From: an uncultured Clostridium sp.
GTDB taxonomy: Bacteria > Bacillota > Clostridia > TANB77 > CAG-508
Reading direction: 5' to 3'
DNA: 64,000 nt
Assembly (NCBI GenBank): GCA_900554565.1
Contig: USHX01000002.1
Location: 1-64,000 of the forward strand
In this document: positions 35,679-44,465 of the stretch, piece by piece
How the letters are laid out: each line of letters starts with the position of its first letter
Numbering within the stretch: position 1 is the first letter of the stretch
The notes under the pieces: model-generated
Database searches by the model: none
Told to the model about the DNA's origin: nothing
Seen by the model: the letters and a program-made list of their open reading frames with translations, nothing else
Position numbers and translations under genes: made by a program

Positions 35679-37061
35679 ATGATACATCAATACAAATTAA
35701 ATGGATTTAATATAGTGCTAGATACATATAGTGGAGCAGTGCACTGCGTAGATGACTTAAGTTATGACATAATAGCATTATATGAAAATACTAATAAAGA
35801 AGAAATAATAGAAAAAATGCTTGAAAAATATAAAGACATAACAAAAAAAGATATAGAAGAGACAATAGAAGAAATAGAAAAAATAAAACAAGATGGAAAG
35901 TTATTCTCAAAAGACATATATGAAGGAAAAAATCTAGATTTAAAGAAAAGAGATTCTGTAGTAAAAGCACTATGTCTGCATGTTGCTCATACATGTAACT
36001 TGAATTGTGAATATTGTTTTGCAGGCCAAGGAAAATATCATGGAAAAGATGCAATAATGAGCTTTGAAGTTGGAAAACAAGCTTTAGACTTTTTAGTGAA
36101 AAATTCAGGGACAAGAAAGAACCTAGAAGTAGATTTCTTTGGTGGAGAACCACTAGTTAATTTTGATGTTGTAAAACAATTAGTAAAATATGCAAGAAGT
36201 ATAGAAAAAGAGACAGGTAAACATTTTAGATTTACATTAACAACAAATGGAATGTTACTAGATGATGATGTAATAGACTTTTTAAATAAAGAAATGAATA
36301 ATGTTGTATTAAGTTTAGATGGAAGAAAAGAGATAAATGATGCCAAAAGAAAGAAAATAAATGGTGAAGGAAGTTATGACATAATAGTTCCAAAATTCCA
36401 AAACTTTGTGGAAAAAAGAGGAAATAAAGAGTATTACATGAGAGGTACATTTACTCGCAATAATTTAGATTTTACAAAAGATATATTCCATATGGCAGAT
36501 TTAGGATTTAAAGAATTATCAATGGAACCAGTAGTATCAAGTCCAGATACAGATTATGCATTAAAAGAAGAAGACTTAGATACAATATTTGAACAATATG
36601 AGATACTAGCAAAAGAAATGATAAAAAGAAGGAAACAAGGAAATCCATTCACATTTTATCATTATATGATAGATTTATCAGGCGGACCATGTATTTATAA
36701 GAGAATTACAGGTTGTGGTTCAGGAACAGAATATTTAGCAGTAACACCAACAGGAGATTTTTACCCATGCCATCAATTTGTTGGAGATGAAAAATTCTTA
36801 ATGGGAAATGTAAGAGATGGAGTTACAAATACAGAATTAAGAGATGAATTTAAATTATGTAATGCATATTCAAGAAAAGAATGCAAAGATTGTTGGGCAA
36901 AATTATATTGCAGTGGTGGTTGTAGTGCAAATGCATATCATGCAACAGGTTCAATAAATAATGTATATGAATATGGCTGCAAATTATTTAAAAAGAGAAT
37001 AGAATGTGCAATAATGGTAAAAATTGCAGAAGCAATGGAAGAATCAGAAGAAGTGGAATAA
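35679..37061 (+). CDS. scfB: SCIFF radical SAM maturase
   Basis: A 460-residue radical SAM enzyme that installs thioether crosslinks in ScfA. N-terminal peptide-binding (RRE-like) region, then the [4Fe-4S] motif CNLNCEYCF (about residue 107), FFGGEPLVNF (about 154), and a SPASM/twitch cysteine set: CGSGTEYLAVTPTGDFYPC (about 347-365), CNAYSRKECKDC and YCSGGCSANA (about 398-418), for two auxiliary clusters. AGAAGGAG precedes the ATG. A PLP decarboxylase-like gene begins 2 bp after its stop. Confidence 0.95.
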   Translation: MIHQYKLNGFNIVLDTYSGAVHCVDDLSYDIIALYENTNKEEIIEKMLEKYKDITKKDIEETIEEIEKIKQDGKLFSKDIYEGKNLDLKKRDSVVKALCLHVAHTCNLNCEYCFAGQGKYHGKDAIMSFEVGKQALDFLVKNSGTRKNLEVDFFGGEPLVNFDVVKQLVKYARSIEKETGKHFRFTLTTNGMLLDDDVIDFLNKEMNNVVLSLDGRKEINDAKRKKINGEGSYDIIVPKFQNFVEKRGNKEYYMRGTFTRNNLDFTKDIFHMADLGFKELSMEPVVSSPDTDYALKEEDLDTIFEQYEILAKEMIKRRKQGNPFTFYHYMIDLSGGPCIYKRITGCGSGTEYLAVTPTGDFYPCHQFVGDEKFLMGNVRDGVTNTELRDEFKLCNAYSRKECKDCWAKLYCSGGCSANAYHATGSINNVYEYGCKLFKKRIECAIMVKIAEAMEESEEVE

Positions 37062-37063
37062 AA

Positions 37064-38464
37064 ATGGAAAATTTGTATCAAAAATTAGAAGAATATAGTA
37101 AAAAAGATATTGTGCCATTACATATGCCCGGACATAAAAGAAATACTGAAATGTTAGGTACACAATTACCATATAACATAGATATAACAGAAATAGATGG
37201 ATTTGATGATTTACATCATGCGGAGGGAATAATAAAAAATATACAAGAAAAGGCTCAAAGCATATATAATACTAGAAAAAGTTTTATATTAATTAATGGT
37301 ACAACATGTGGAATTTTAGCTGGAATAAGAAGCTTTGTTAAGAAAAATGACAAGATACTAGTGGCAAGAAATTGCCATAAATCAGTGTATCATGCAATAG
37401 AACTTAATGAGTTAAAACCAATATATATTATGCCAAAAACAAATGAAGATGGTATAAATCTAGAAATTACACCAAAAGAAGTAGAAGAAAAAATAAAGGA
37501 AAATCCAGATATAGAATTAGTAGTGTTAACAAGTCCAACATATGAAGGAATAATAAGTGATATTAAAGAAATCGTAGAAATATGTCATAAAAATAAAATT
37601 CCAGTGTTAGTAGATGAAGCACATGGTGCACATTTAAAATTTATGAATAAAACTAAAGAACTTTCAGCAGTAGATGCTGGTGCAGACATTGTGGTTCAAA
37701 GTATACACAAAACTTTGCCAGCACTTACTCAAACATCTTTGTTACACATAAATGGTGATATGGTAAATGAAGAAAAATTAAAACATGAATTATCAATATT
37801 TGAAACAAGTAGTCCATCATATATATTAATGGCATCAATAGAAAACTGCTTAGATTTCCTACAATATAATGAGAATATGTTTGAAAAATATGAAGAAAAT
37901 TTAGAATACTTTTATGACAGAACAAAAGGATTGAAAAAGCTAGAAATTCTAAGAAACAAATTAACTGACAAATATTTTGATGATGGAAAAATTGTTATAA
38001 TAATGACTAAAACAAATATAACAGGAAAAGAATTATCTGAAATTTTAAGAGAAAAATACAAAATAGAATTAGAAATGTCATCTGTAAATTATGCAATTGC
38101 AATGACATCTGTATGTGACAGCAAAGAAAATTTAAAAAGGTTAATAGATGCATTAATAGACATTGATACAAAATTAGAAATTCAAAAAAAGCCTAAATAT
38201 GAATTTGAAAACATACTACCTGAAATTTCAAAATCTATATATAAAGCTGAAAAAGAACATGAATTTTTTAAAGTGGATTACAGAAAAGCAGAAGGAAAAA
38301 TATCTAAGGAATATATGTGGGTATATCCACCAGGAATACCGATTATTACACCTGGAGAGATTATTTCTAATGAGATAATTAATTTGATGAAACAAATCAG
38401 CGAAGCGGGATTAGAAATAAGAACAGATAATGGTACATTTCCGGAAGTTTTGATATTGAAATAA
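37064..38464 (+). CDS. Orn/Lys/Arg decarboxylase-like PLP enzyme
   Basis: A 466-residue fold-type I PLP enzyme of the Orn/Lys/Arg decarboxylase family. The N-terminal PLHMPGHKRN (residues 17-26), VLVDEAHGAHL (about 183; PLP-binding Asp and His) and SIHKTLPALTQTSLLH (about 217; the PLP lysine) are seen, followed by the C-terminal domain with EYMWVYPPGIPIITPGE (about 420). Lys in SIHKT forms the internal aldimine. The start is 2 bp after scfB; no strong ribosome site, so translational coupling is likely. Amino-acid specificity cannot be read. Confidence 0.9.
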   Translation: MENLYQKLEEYSKKDIVPLHMPGHKRNTEMLGTQLPYNIDITEIDGFDDLHHAEGIIKNIQEKAQSIYNTRKSFILINGTTCGILAGIRSFVKKNDKILVARNCHKSVYHAIELNELKPIYIMPKTNEDGINLEITPKEVEEKIKENPDIELVVLTSPTYEGIISDIKEIVEICHKNKIPVLVDEAHGAHLKFMNKTKELSAVDAGADIVVQSIHKTLPALTQTSLLHINGDMVNEEKLKHELSIFETSSPSYILMASIENCLDFLQYNENMFEKYEENLEYFYDRTKGLKKLEILRNKLTDKYFDDGKIVIIMTKTNITGKELSEILREKYKIELEMSSVNYAIAMTSVCDSKENLKRLIDALIDIDTKLEIQKKPKYEFENILPEISKSIYKAEKEHEFFKVDYRKAEGKISKEYMWVYPPGIPIITPGEIISNEIINLMKQISEAGLEIRTDNGTFPEVLILK

Positions 38465-38484
38465 ATTGAAAAATATAGTATAAT
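38456..38484 (+). promoter_or_regulatory. Promoter of the 38569 gene
   Basis: TTGAAA (38456-38461), 17-bp spacer, TATAAT (38479-38484), overlapping the end of the decarboxylase gene. Confidence 0.65.
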
Positions 38485-38568
38485 AAATTTGTGTAAATTT
38501 AGGAAAACTCCATTTTACATTTTTAGAAAAGACAGTTTTATAAAATAACTATTTTAGGAGGAGCAAAA

Positions 38569-38982
38569 ATGAACTTTATAGAAAGATCTGGTTGGAAAGT
38601 TTTAAAGATAGTCTTATTTGGGTTAATAATATACGGCATTATCAATTTTAAATTCATTTTATCTTTGAAAATGATTGGAATATGGCTATTAGTTCGACCA
38701 ATTCCTTTTATGTCTAATCTATTGTCAGGAAATAATGGCTGGTTAGATAGTGAAGTAGCAAAATTAGAATATAACATTGATTTGCTAAATACAATGGAAA
38801 AAGATAAAAGAATGACTCAAAATCTTACTCAAGACCAAAGAGAAAACTTTGAGAAACTTTTTAAGGCAATGATAGAAAATGCTGATATAATAATAAAATC
38901 AGATAAGTATAATGACAAGCTAAAAGGAAAAGCTAGAAAAATGAAAGAAAAAGTAATTGAAAAGCAAAAAAGCCTAAAGTAG
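38569..38982 (+). CDS. Membrane-anchored helical protein of unknown function
   Basis: A 137-residue protein with two closely spaced hydrophobic segments (about 10-45) and a charged helical C-terminal half (NLTQDQRENFEKLFKAM). TAGGAGGAGC precedes the ATG. It is a single-gene transcript with promoter and a terminator that overlaps its stop codon. No family recognised. Confidence 0.65.
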   Translation: MNFIERSGWKVLKIVLFGLIIYGIINFKFILSLKMIGIWLLVRPIPFMSNLLSGNNGWLDSEVAKLEYNIDLLNTMEKDKRMTQNLTQDQRENFEKLFKAMIENADIIIKSDKYNDKLKGKARKMKEKVIEKQKSLK

Positions 38983-38998
38983 GGCTTTTTTATTTTTA
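38966..38998 (+). terminator. Terminator of the 38569 gene
   Basis: AAAAAGCC / GGGCTTTTTT stem-loop across the stop codon followed by a T run. Confidence 0.8.
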
Positions 38999-39265
38999 GA
39001 AAATATAATATCAATATTGATTTTGTATAAAAAATTCCTAAAGTATCTAACTTTAAGAATTAAAATATAAAAATATTATAGCAATAAGTAATACAAAAAG
39101 CAAGAGAAAAAATAGCAAAAACTCAAAGTGAATTTTTGCTATTTTTGCATAGTTTATAAAAGGAGTAAGGTCAACAAAACGCTGAGGATAAAAGGATTTA
39201 GAAAACTAATATTTCCTTAAGTTAGATACTTGAAGAAAATTAGAGAAAAGGAGAAAAAGAGAGTC
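38999..39265. other. Intergenic region with hairpins, no gene seen
   Basis: It contains a strong hairpin AAAATAGCAAAAA/TTTTTGCTATTTT (about 39109-39151, with T run) and an inverted repeat AAGTATCTAAC (39041-39051) / GTTAGATACTT (about 39219-39229) whose arms lie about 170 bp apart. I see no reading frame or recognised RNA. It forms the leader of the hypervariable prepilin-like gene. Confidence 0.5.
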
Positions 39266-40555
39266 ATGAAAACAAAAGAAACAAAGAAAAACAAAGGAAT
39301 TACACTGATTGCATTAGTAATCACGATAATAGTAATTTTAATTTTGGCAAGTGTATCAATAGCAATGCTAACAGGCAACAATGGAATTTTAACACAAACA
39401 GGAGTAGCAAAAGAAACGACAGAAAATAAATCAGCAGAAGAAAAAGTGCAATTAGCAATAGTAGGAGCAATGGCGAATAATAAATTGGGATTAACTGTAG
39501 GTGAATTAGAAAAAGAATTAAAGAATTATGGCGGAACGTTAGATGGGAAAGAATTTCCTGTAACTGCAATAGTTGATGGAAAAAGTTTTGAAGTAGACAG
39601 TGAAGGAAATGTGAAACTGCTAAATGGAAATGAAGAGAAGAAAGTAGAACCCGGACAATATGTAAGTGAAACAAAGAAAAATAATTATAAAGATTCAGAA
39701 AATAACACAGCAACAGTACCAGCAGGATTTACAGTATCAGAAATAGAGGGAGAAAAAAATATCTCAACAGGATTAGTAATATATGATATTCCGAAAGAGA
39801 AAATAGAGAATGTAGATTGGACAACAAAAAATGAAGACGGAGCATATAATGTCCAAACTTTGTATAATCAATTTGTATGGATACCAGTAACAAGTGAAGA
39901 AAAATATCAAAGAGATTGTAGTTATCCAGGTAATTTTGATAGTAGTGATGAAAATACATTTACAGATACAGGATATTTGCCATCAAATATACAACCGACA
40001 ACAGATGATGCAACAAATAATGAGACAGCAGAAAGAACGGCGGTATTAAAATATAATGGATTTTATATAGCGAGATATGAAGCAGGAAATGAGAACTCAA
40101 ATGTGGTTAGCAAGCAAAATGCAACAGTATATACAAATGAAACTCAACGAAGTTTTAAAATTATAGGAAAAACAATGTATGGAGACAGTAGTACTTATGT
40201 AAAAAGTGCAATATGTTCGGGAATACAATGGGATATGGTAATGAAATTTGTAGATGGAAAAATAGATGGGAATGGAAATACCTATGATGTAAGAACATAT
40301 AATGAAGCTAGACACAAAGGAGATAATGTAGGAGTAGAAAAAACAGGAAACAATATATCAGATAAAGTGCAAAATATATATGACCTTGAAGGCAATTGTT
40401 TGGAATATGTAGCAGAAATAAATATTCTTTATGGTCCGTATGTCTATCGTGGAGGTTACGTCTACGATAGTTATACCAGAGCTAGCGGTCGCTATGGTCA
40501 CGGGGGCTATGCTTACCGCGGCGGAACTTTCCGACCAGTACTTTATATTAAGTAG
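39266..40555 (+). CDS. Prepilin-like protein with C-terminal lectin-type domain ending in a DGR-like variable region
   Basis: A 429-residue protein. Residues 7-35 form a type IV prepilin-like N-terminus (KKNKGITLIALVITIIVILI), so it is probably processed and assembled or anchored at the envelope. The middle is Ser/Thr/Asn-rich; the last ~200 residues look like the formylglycine-generating/C-type-lectin-like fold used by DGR target proteins (GFYIARYEAG, GNCLEYVAEI, final GTFRPVLYIK). The segment 40438-40540 has unusual base and codon use: many TAT/TAC, GTC, GGC, CGC and CAC codons, all reachable from AAY by mutation of A, as in DGR variable repeats. Start at 39266 follows AAAAGGAG at some distance. 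Confidence 0.75.
   Translation: MKTKETKKNKGITLIALVITIIVILILASVSIAMLTGNNGILTQTGVAKETTENKSAEEKVQLAIVGAMANNKLGLTVGELEKELKNYGGTLDGKEFPVTAIVDGKSFEVDSEGNVKLLNGNEEKKVEPGQYVSETKKNNYKDSENNTATVPAGFTVSEIEGEKNISTGLVIYDIPKEKIENVDWTTKNEDGAYNVQTLYNQFVWIPVTSEEKYQRDCSYPGNFDSSDENTFTDTGYLPSNIQPTTDDATNNETAERTAVLKYNGFYIARYEAGNENSNVVSKQNATVYTNETQRSFKIIGKTMYGDSSTYVKSAICSGIQWDMVMKFVDGKIDGNGNTYDVRTYNEARHKGDNVGVEKTGNNISDKVQNIYDLEGNCLEYVAEINILYGPYVYRGGYVYDSYTRASGRYGHGGYAYRGGTFRPVLYIK
40438..40545 (+). other. Candidate DGR variable repeat (VR)
   Basis: GC-rich island within an AT-rich gene, encoding the C-terminal RGGYVYDSYTRASGRYGH-type stretch. Residues Y, V, D, S, A, G, R and H at spaced positions are encoded mainly by NNY codons, the outcome expected if template AAY codons are diversified at adenines. 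It ends with the invariant GTFRPVLYI block. No template repeat or reverse transcriptase is visible in this window. Confidence 0.65.
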
Positions 40556-40596
40556 AACTAAAATGATAGCGTATTGTATAGTGTTTAAATTAACTA

Positions 40597-40637
40597 AGGC
40601 AGTATCAAGTTTTATTTTGATACTGTTATTTTTATAT
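40597..40637 (+). terminator. Terminator of the prepilin-like gene
   Basis: GCAGTATCAA / TTGATACTGT stem around a T-rich loop and followed by TATTTTTAT. Confidence 0.75.
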
Positions 40638-40699
40638 AAAAAAGTAAAATTCTTGCACAGGAAGGTTATGGAAAATTAATTAAAATTTAATTAAAACAG

Positions 40700-40728
40700 T
40701 TGTAAAAATGGTAAAAAATTGATATACT
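40700..40728 (+). promoter_or_regulatory. Promoter of the asp23 operon
   Basis: TTGTAA (40700-40705), 17-bp spacer, TATACT (40723-40728). Confidence 0.6.
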
Positions 40729-40789
40729 TAACTAGCAAAAAGTAAGTATATCTTTTTTAATGGAAAAAATAAACAAGGAGGAAAATAAC

Positions 40790-41245
40790 ATGGAAGAACA
40801 AAACAAAGAAAACGAAGAAATCGTAGAATTAGACAATGAAATAAAAACAGAAAATGACACAATAAAAATATCAGATGATGTAGTAGCAGTAATAGCAGGA
40901 GTAGCAGTATCAGAAGTACCAGGAGTAGCTGGAATGGCAGGAGGATTTGCAGGCGGAATATCAGAAGTATTTAGTGGAAAGAAAAACCTAGCAAAAGGAA
41001 TAAAAGTAGAAATAGATGAAAAAGATGTAAAAATAGATGTAAACATAATAGTAGAATATGGTTCAAGAATACCAGATGTAGCATTTGAAATACAAACAAG
41101 AGTAAAAAAAGCAGTAGAAAGCATGACAGGGTTAAATGTAGAAGAAGTAAACGTACATGTACAAGGTGTTAACACAGATGTATCAAGCAAAGAAGAAACA
41201 GAACAAAATGAAGAAAACAATAACAACGAAGAACAAGAACAATAA
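40790..41245 (+). CDS. Asp23/Gls24 family envelope stress protein
   Basis: A 151-residue protein with the Asp23 fold at residues about 25-125: KISDDVVAVIAGVAVSEVPGVAGM at the start and VEYGSRIPDVAFEIQTRVKKAVESMTGL later. The acidic tails at both ends are typical of the Clostridial branch. The ATG at 40790 has CAAGGAGG upstream; an earlier ATG (40760) lacks a site. It heads an operon with the membrane anchor AmaP and a DUF2273 protein, which keep Asp23 at the cytoplasmic face of the membrane. Confidence 0.92.
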   Translation: MEEQNKENEEIVELDNEIKTENDTIKISDDVVAVIAGVAVSEVPGVAGMAGGFAGGISEVFSGKKNLAKGIKVEIDEKDVKIDVNIIVEYGSRIPDVAFEIQTRVKKAVESMTGLNVEEVNVHVQGVNTDVSSKEETEQNEENNNNEEQEQ

Positions 41246-41311
41246 AAATTAAATCATCAAAAAGAAAAATTACGAACAAAAAACGTAGAAAGAAAAAGGA
41301 GAAAAAAGAAA

Positions 41312-41860
41312 ATGAAAATTTTAGAAAAAATCACATTAATTATATACTCTAATATCATGTTAATATTATCAATAGTATTATGCTTATTAATATTTGGATG
41401 GCTAGATATGGCACTAGTAGGAGACTTTTGTTATAAAATGATAGTAGGAGATACTTCAAGTAAAGTACTATTAGGATTAGGTGTGGCATTTATACTATTA
41501 TCAATAAAATGCATATTCTTTGATTCAACATCAAAAGAACAAATAAAAGAAAGACAAGGAGTTTTACTAGAAAACGAAAGTGGAAAACTTATGATATCAA
41601 AAGAAACAATAGAAAACCTAGTAAACTCAGTAGCTCTAAATTTCCAAAGTGCTGAACAAGTATCAACAAGAGTAGAATTAGATAGTGAAAACAATGTAAA
41701 AGTATTTGTAAACTTAACAGTAACAGAAGATGCTGTAATAAAAGATTTATCAGCAAATTTACAAACAAGAATAAAAGAAAAAGTAAAAACAGCAACAGAC
41801 CTAGAAGTAAAAGAAGTTAATATAACTGTAAAAAAAGTTGCACCAAAAGAGGATGAATAA
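41312..41860 (+). CDS. amaP: Alkaline shock response membrane anchor protein AmaP
   Basis: A 182-residue protein with two N-terminal membrane helices (about 8-30 and 48-68) and a cytoplasmic Asp23-like domain (about 85-175: ISKETIENLVNSVALNF and VKTATDLEVKEVNITVKKV). This is the AmaP layout, which recruits Asp23 to the membrane. AAAAAGGAG precedes the ATG. Confidence 0.9.
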   Translation: MKILEKITLIIYSNIMLILSIVLCLLIFGWLDMALVGDFCYKMIVGDTSSKVLLGLGVAFILLSIKCIFFDSTSKEQIKERQGVLLENESGKLMISKETIENLVNSVALNFQSAEQVSTRVELDSENNVKVFVNLTVTEDAVIKDLSANLQTRIKEKVKTATDLEVKEVNITVKKVAPKEDE

Positions 41861-41890
41861 AAAAATAAGTAAGAAAGGAAAAGAAAGATA

Positions 41891-42094
41891 ATGGAAGGAT
41901 TAAAACAATTCTGGAGCCAATATAAAGGCGCAATAATAGGAGTTATTATAGCTATTTTAATATTAGTAACAAGACTACATGATTTAATACTAGCAATAGT
42001 AGTATTATTTTTAGGAGCATTTATAGGAAATTATGTTCAACAAAATAAAGATGATGTAAAAACAAAACTAAAAAATTTTATAGATAAAATGTAA
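41891..42094 (+). CDS. DUF2273 small membrane protein
   Basis: A 67-residue protein with two membrane helices (about 13-30, 32-50) and a charged tail, the DUF2273 layout regularly found beside asp23 and amaP. AAGGAAAAGAA precedes the ATG. Confidence 0.88.
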   Translation: MEGLKQFWSQYKGAIIGVIIAILILVTRLHDLILAIVVLFLGAFIGNYVQQNKDDVKTKLKNFIDKM

Positions 42095-42112
42095 TAGTGG
42101 GAAGGAAAAAAG

Positions 42113-42514
42113 ATGAACCGTACAGAAATAAGAGAACAAGCATTTAAACTAATATATAGTTTAGAAATTCAAAAAAAAGAAGACTTAGAAGAAGCAATAG
42201 AACTATATATAGAAAGTAATGAAATAACAGAAAAAAATGCGATAGAATATATAAAAGATGCAGTATTTGGTATTGAAAAAAACAAAGAAGAAATAGTATC
42301 AAGTATTGAAAAAAATCTAAAAAAAGATTGGAAAATTGATAGAATATCAAAAATAGATTTATCAATTTTAAAACTTGCAATATATGAAATTAAACATACA
42401 GAAGTGCCATATAAGGTAGTAATAAATGAAGCAGTAGAACTAGCTAAAAAATATGGAGAAGACAATTCTAGAAACTTTGTAAACGGAGTGTTAGCAAGTA
42501 TAGTAAACCAATAG
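42113..42514 (+). CDS. nusB: Transcription antitermination factor NusB
   Basis: A 133-residue NusB. MNRTEIREQAFKLIYSLEIQ at the start, KDWKIDRISKIDLSILKLAIYEI (about 70-92) and the family signature PYKVVINEAVELAKKYGEDNSRNFVNGVLA (about 98-127). It binds boxA RNA with S10 for rRNA antitermination. The order asp23-amaP-DUF2273-nusB-xseA-xseB is typical of Firmicutes. Confidence 0.96.
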   Translation: MNRTEIREQAFKLIYSLEIQKKEDLEEAIELYIESNEITEKNAIEYIKDAVFGIEKNKEEIVSSIEKNLKKDWKIDRISKIDLSILKLAIYEIKHTEVPYKVVINEAVELAKKYGEDNSRNFVNGVLASIVNQ

Positions 42515-42523
42515 AAAAGGAAA

Positions 42524-43726
42524 ATGAAAATGAAATATGCAGATTTAGCAATAACAGTTTCAGATTTAAATAAATATATAAAAAATAAAATAGCTGATGA
42601 TGAATATTTAAACAATGTTCTAATAAAAGGTGAAATATCAAATTTCAAGAACCATTATACAGGACATATGTATTTTACATTAAAAGATAAAGATTCTTTA
42701 ATAAAATGCATATGTTTCAAATCATATGCGCAAAAATTAACTTTCATGCCTAAAGATGGTATGAAAGTTATGGTTTTGGGCACTGTTTCTGTATTTGAAA
42801 GAGATGGAATTTATCAAATATATGTAAAAGCAATGGAAGAAGATGGTTTAGGAGACTTATATACAAAATATCAAGAATTAAAAGAAAAACTAGAAAAACA
42901 AGGACTATTTTCAGAAGAGCACAAAATGAAAATTCCAATAATGCCAAAAGTAATAGGTGTACTAACTTCAAAAACTGGGTCAGTAATAAAAGATATAATA
43001 AATGTTTCAAAAAGAAGAAATCCAAATGTATATATAAGATTATTGCCTGTACCTGTTCAAGGAGAAGGAGCTGCGGAAAAAATAGCAGCAGGAATAGAAT
43101 ATATGAATAGAAATAAGTTGGCAGATGTATTAATTTTGGCACGTGGTGGAGGGTCTTTAGAAGATTTATGGCCATTTAATGAAGAAATAGTTGCTAATAG
43201 TATATACAACTCAGAAATACCAATAATTTCAGCAGTAGGACATGAAACAGACTTTACAATAGCAGATTTTGTTGCAGACTTAAGAGCACCAACACCATCT
43301 GCAGCAGCTGAATTAGCTGTATCTGACATATATGAAGTTCAAAGAAAAATAGACACATATCAAGATAGACTTCGCAATAGTTTAATAAAAAAAGTAGAGC
43401 TAATGAAAATGAGATATGAAAAAGTAATGGCAAGTGCAGTATTCAAAGAACCACTAAGAAAAGTAAATGACAATTATCAAAAAATAGATACAATAATAAA
43501 GAATTTAGATACACTAATAAAAACAAAACAAGAAAAAGAAAAAACAAAATATATAGAATTAGTTTCTAAATTAGATGCACTAAGCCCACTGAAAACCTTG
43601 TATAGAGGATATTCTATAACTGAAAAAGATGGAAAAGTAGTAAAAAGTGTAAAAGAATTAAAAAAAGGCGATAAAGTCTTAGTAAAACTATCTGATGGAG
43701 AAAAAAGAGCAACAATAGAAGAATAA
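42524..43726 (+). CDS. xseA: Exodeoxyribonuclease VII large subunit
   Basis: A 400-residue protein: N-terminal OB fold (ILIKGEISNFKNHYTGHMYFTLKDKDSLIKCI-type stretch, about 35-66), catalytic domain with ITSK-like LTSKTGSVIKDI, ILARGGGSLEDLWPFNEE (about 206-223) and SAVGHETDFTIADFVADLRAPTPSAAAE (about 236-263), then the coiled coil. ATG codons at 42524 and 42530 are both possible; AAAGGAAA lies upstream. Pairs with xseB 38 bp downstream. Confidence 0.95.
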   Translation: MKMKYADLAITVSDLNKYIKNKIADDEYLNNVLIKGEISNFKNHYTGHMYFTLKDKDSLIKCICFKSYAQKLTFMPKDGMKVMVLGTVSVFERDGIYQIYVKAMEEDGLGDLYTKYQELKEKLEKQGLFSEEHKMKIPIMPKVIGVLTSKTGSVIKDIINVSKRRNPNVYIRLLPVPVQGEGAAEKIAAGIEYMNRNKLADVLILARGGGSLEDLWPFNEEIVANSIYNSEIPIISAVGHETDFTIADFVADLRAPTPSAAAELAVSDIYEVQRKIDTYQDRLRNSLIKKVELMKMRYEKVMASAVFKEPLRKVNDNYQKIDTIIKNLDTLIKTKQEKEKTKYIELVSKLDALSPLKTLYRGYSITEKDGKVVKSVKELKKGDKVLVKLSDGEKRATIEE

Positions 43727-43764
43727 GAAATGTTTGGTGATATTGAGAAGGGGGAAAATATAAA

Positions 43765-43986
43765 ATGAAGAAAAGCTTTGAAGAACAAATGGAAAACTTA
43801 GAGAAAATAGTAGCAGAATTAGAAAATGGAAACTTAAATTTAGATGAATCTGTAAATAAATTTGAAGAAGGAATCAAAATTTCAAAAGAATGTAATAAAA
43901 TATTAGAAGAAGCAGAAAAGAAAATAACAATATTAGTAAATGAAAATGGAGAAATGAAAGAAGAAAACTTTGAAACAGAAGAATAA
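43765..43986 (+). CDS. xseB: Exodeoxyribonuclease VII small subunit
   Basis: A 73-residue helical protein with SFEEQMENLEKIVAELENGNLNLDESVNKFEEGIK, the XseB family core (residues about 4-38). Forms the nuclease with XseA. AAGGGGG precedes the ATG. Confidence 0.95.
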   Translation: MKKSFEEQMENLEKIVAELENGNLNLDESVNKFEEGIKISKECNKILEEAEKKITILVNENGEMKEENFETEE

Positions 43987-44000
43987 GAAGGAGGATAAAA

Positions 44001-44441
44001 ATGAACAATTTTTTAGGATTTATACAAAATAAATATATATATGTACCATTTTTCTTATGGTTTGGAATACAATTATTCAAGTTACTATATGACTTAGTAA
44101 CAACGAAAAAATTCAATTTTAAAAGAATAATGGGAGCAGGCGGAATGCCAAGTTCACACTCAGCAGTTGTTGCAGGGCTTGCAACATTAATTGGGAAATA
44201 TCAAGGAGTAGACACACCAATATTTGCAGTATCACTAATTGTGGCATTTGTAGTAATGTATGATGCATGTGGAGTAAGAAGAGCGGCAGGAAAACAAGCA
44301 GAGTTATTAAACAAACTAATAGAAACTCCAGGACTTACAAGTGTGCAAGTATCAGAAAGATTAGTAGAAGTATTAGGACACACACCAATACAAGTATTTG
44401 TAGGTGCTTTAATAGGAGTAATAGCAGGACTAGTATTTTAA
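44001..44441 (+). CDS. Divergent PAP2 family (DUF212) membrane protein
   Basis: A 146-residue membrane protein of the YuiD/DUF212 family. GAGGMPSSHSAVVAGLATLIG (about 47-67) and VVMYDACGVRRAAGKQAELLN (about 86-106) correspond to the PAP2-like phosphatase motifs. AAGGAGG precedes the ATG, 14 bp after xseB. A phospholipid- or isoprenyl-phosphatase role is possible but unproven. Confidence 0.9.
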   Translation: MNNFLGFIQNKYIYVPFFLWFGIQLFKLLYDLVTTKKFNFKRIMGAGGMPSSHSAVVAGLATLIGKYQGVDTPIFAVSLIVAFVVMYDACGVRRAAGKQAELLNKLIETPGLTSVQVSERLVEVLGHTPIQVFVGALIGVIAGLVF

Positions 44442-44465
44442 TAAAAATAGAAGGAGATGGCTCAT

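Noticed and set aside
39041..39229. Inverted repeat flanking 39041-39229 as a miniature transposable element
   Set aside because: Arms are only 11 bp, no target-site duplication is visible and no second copy occurs in the window.
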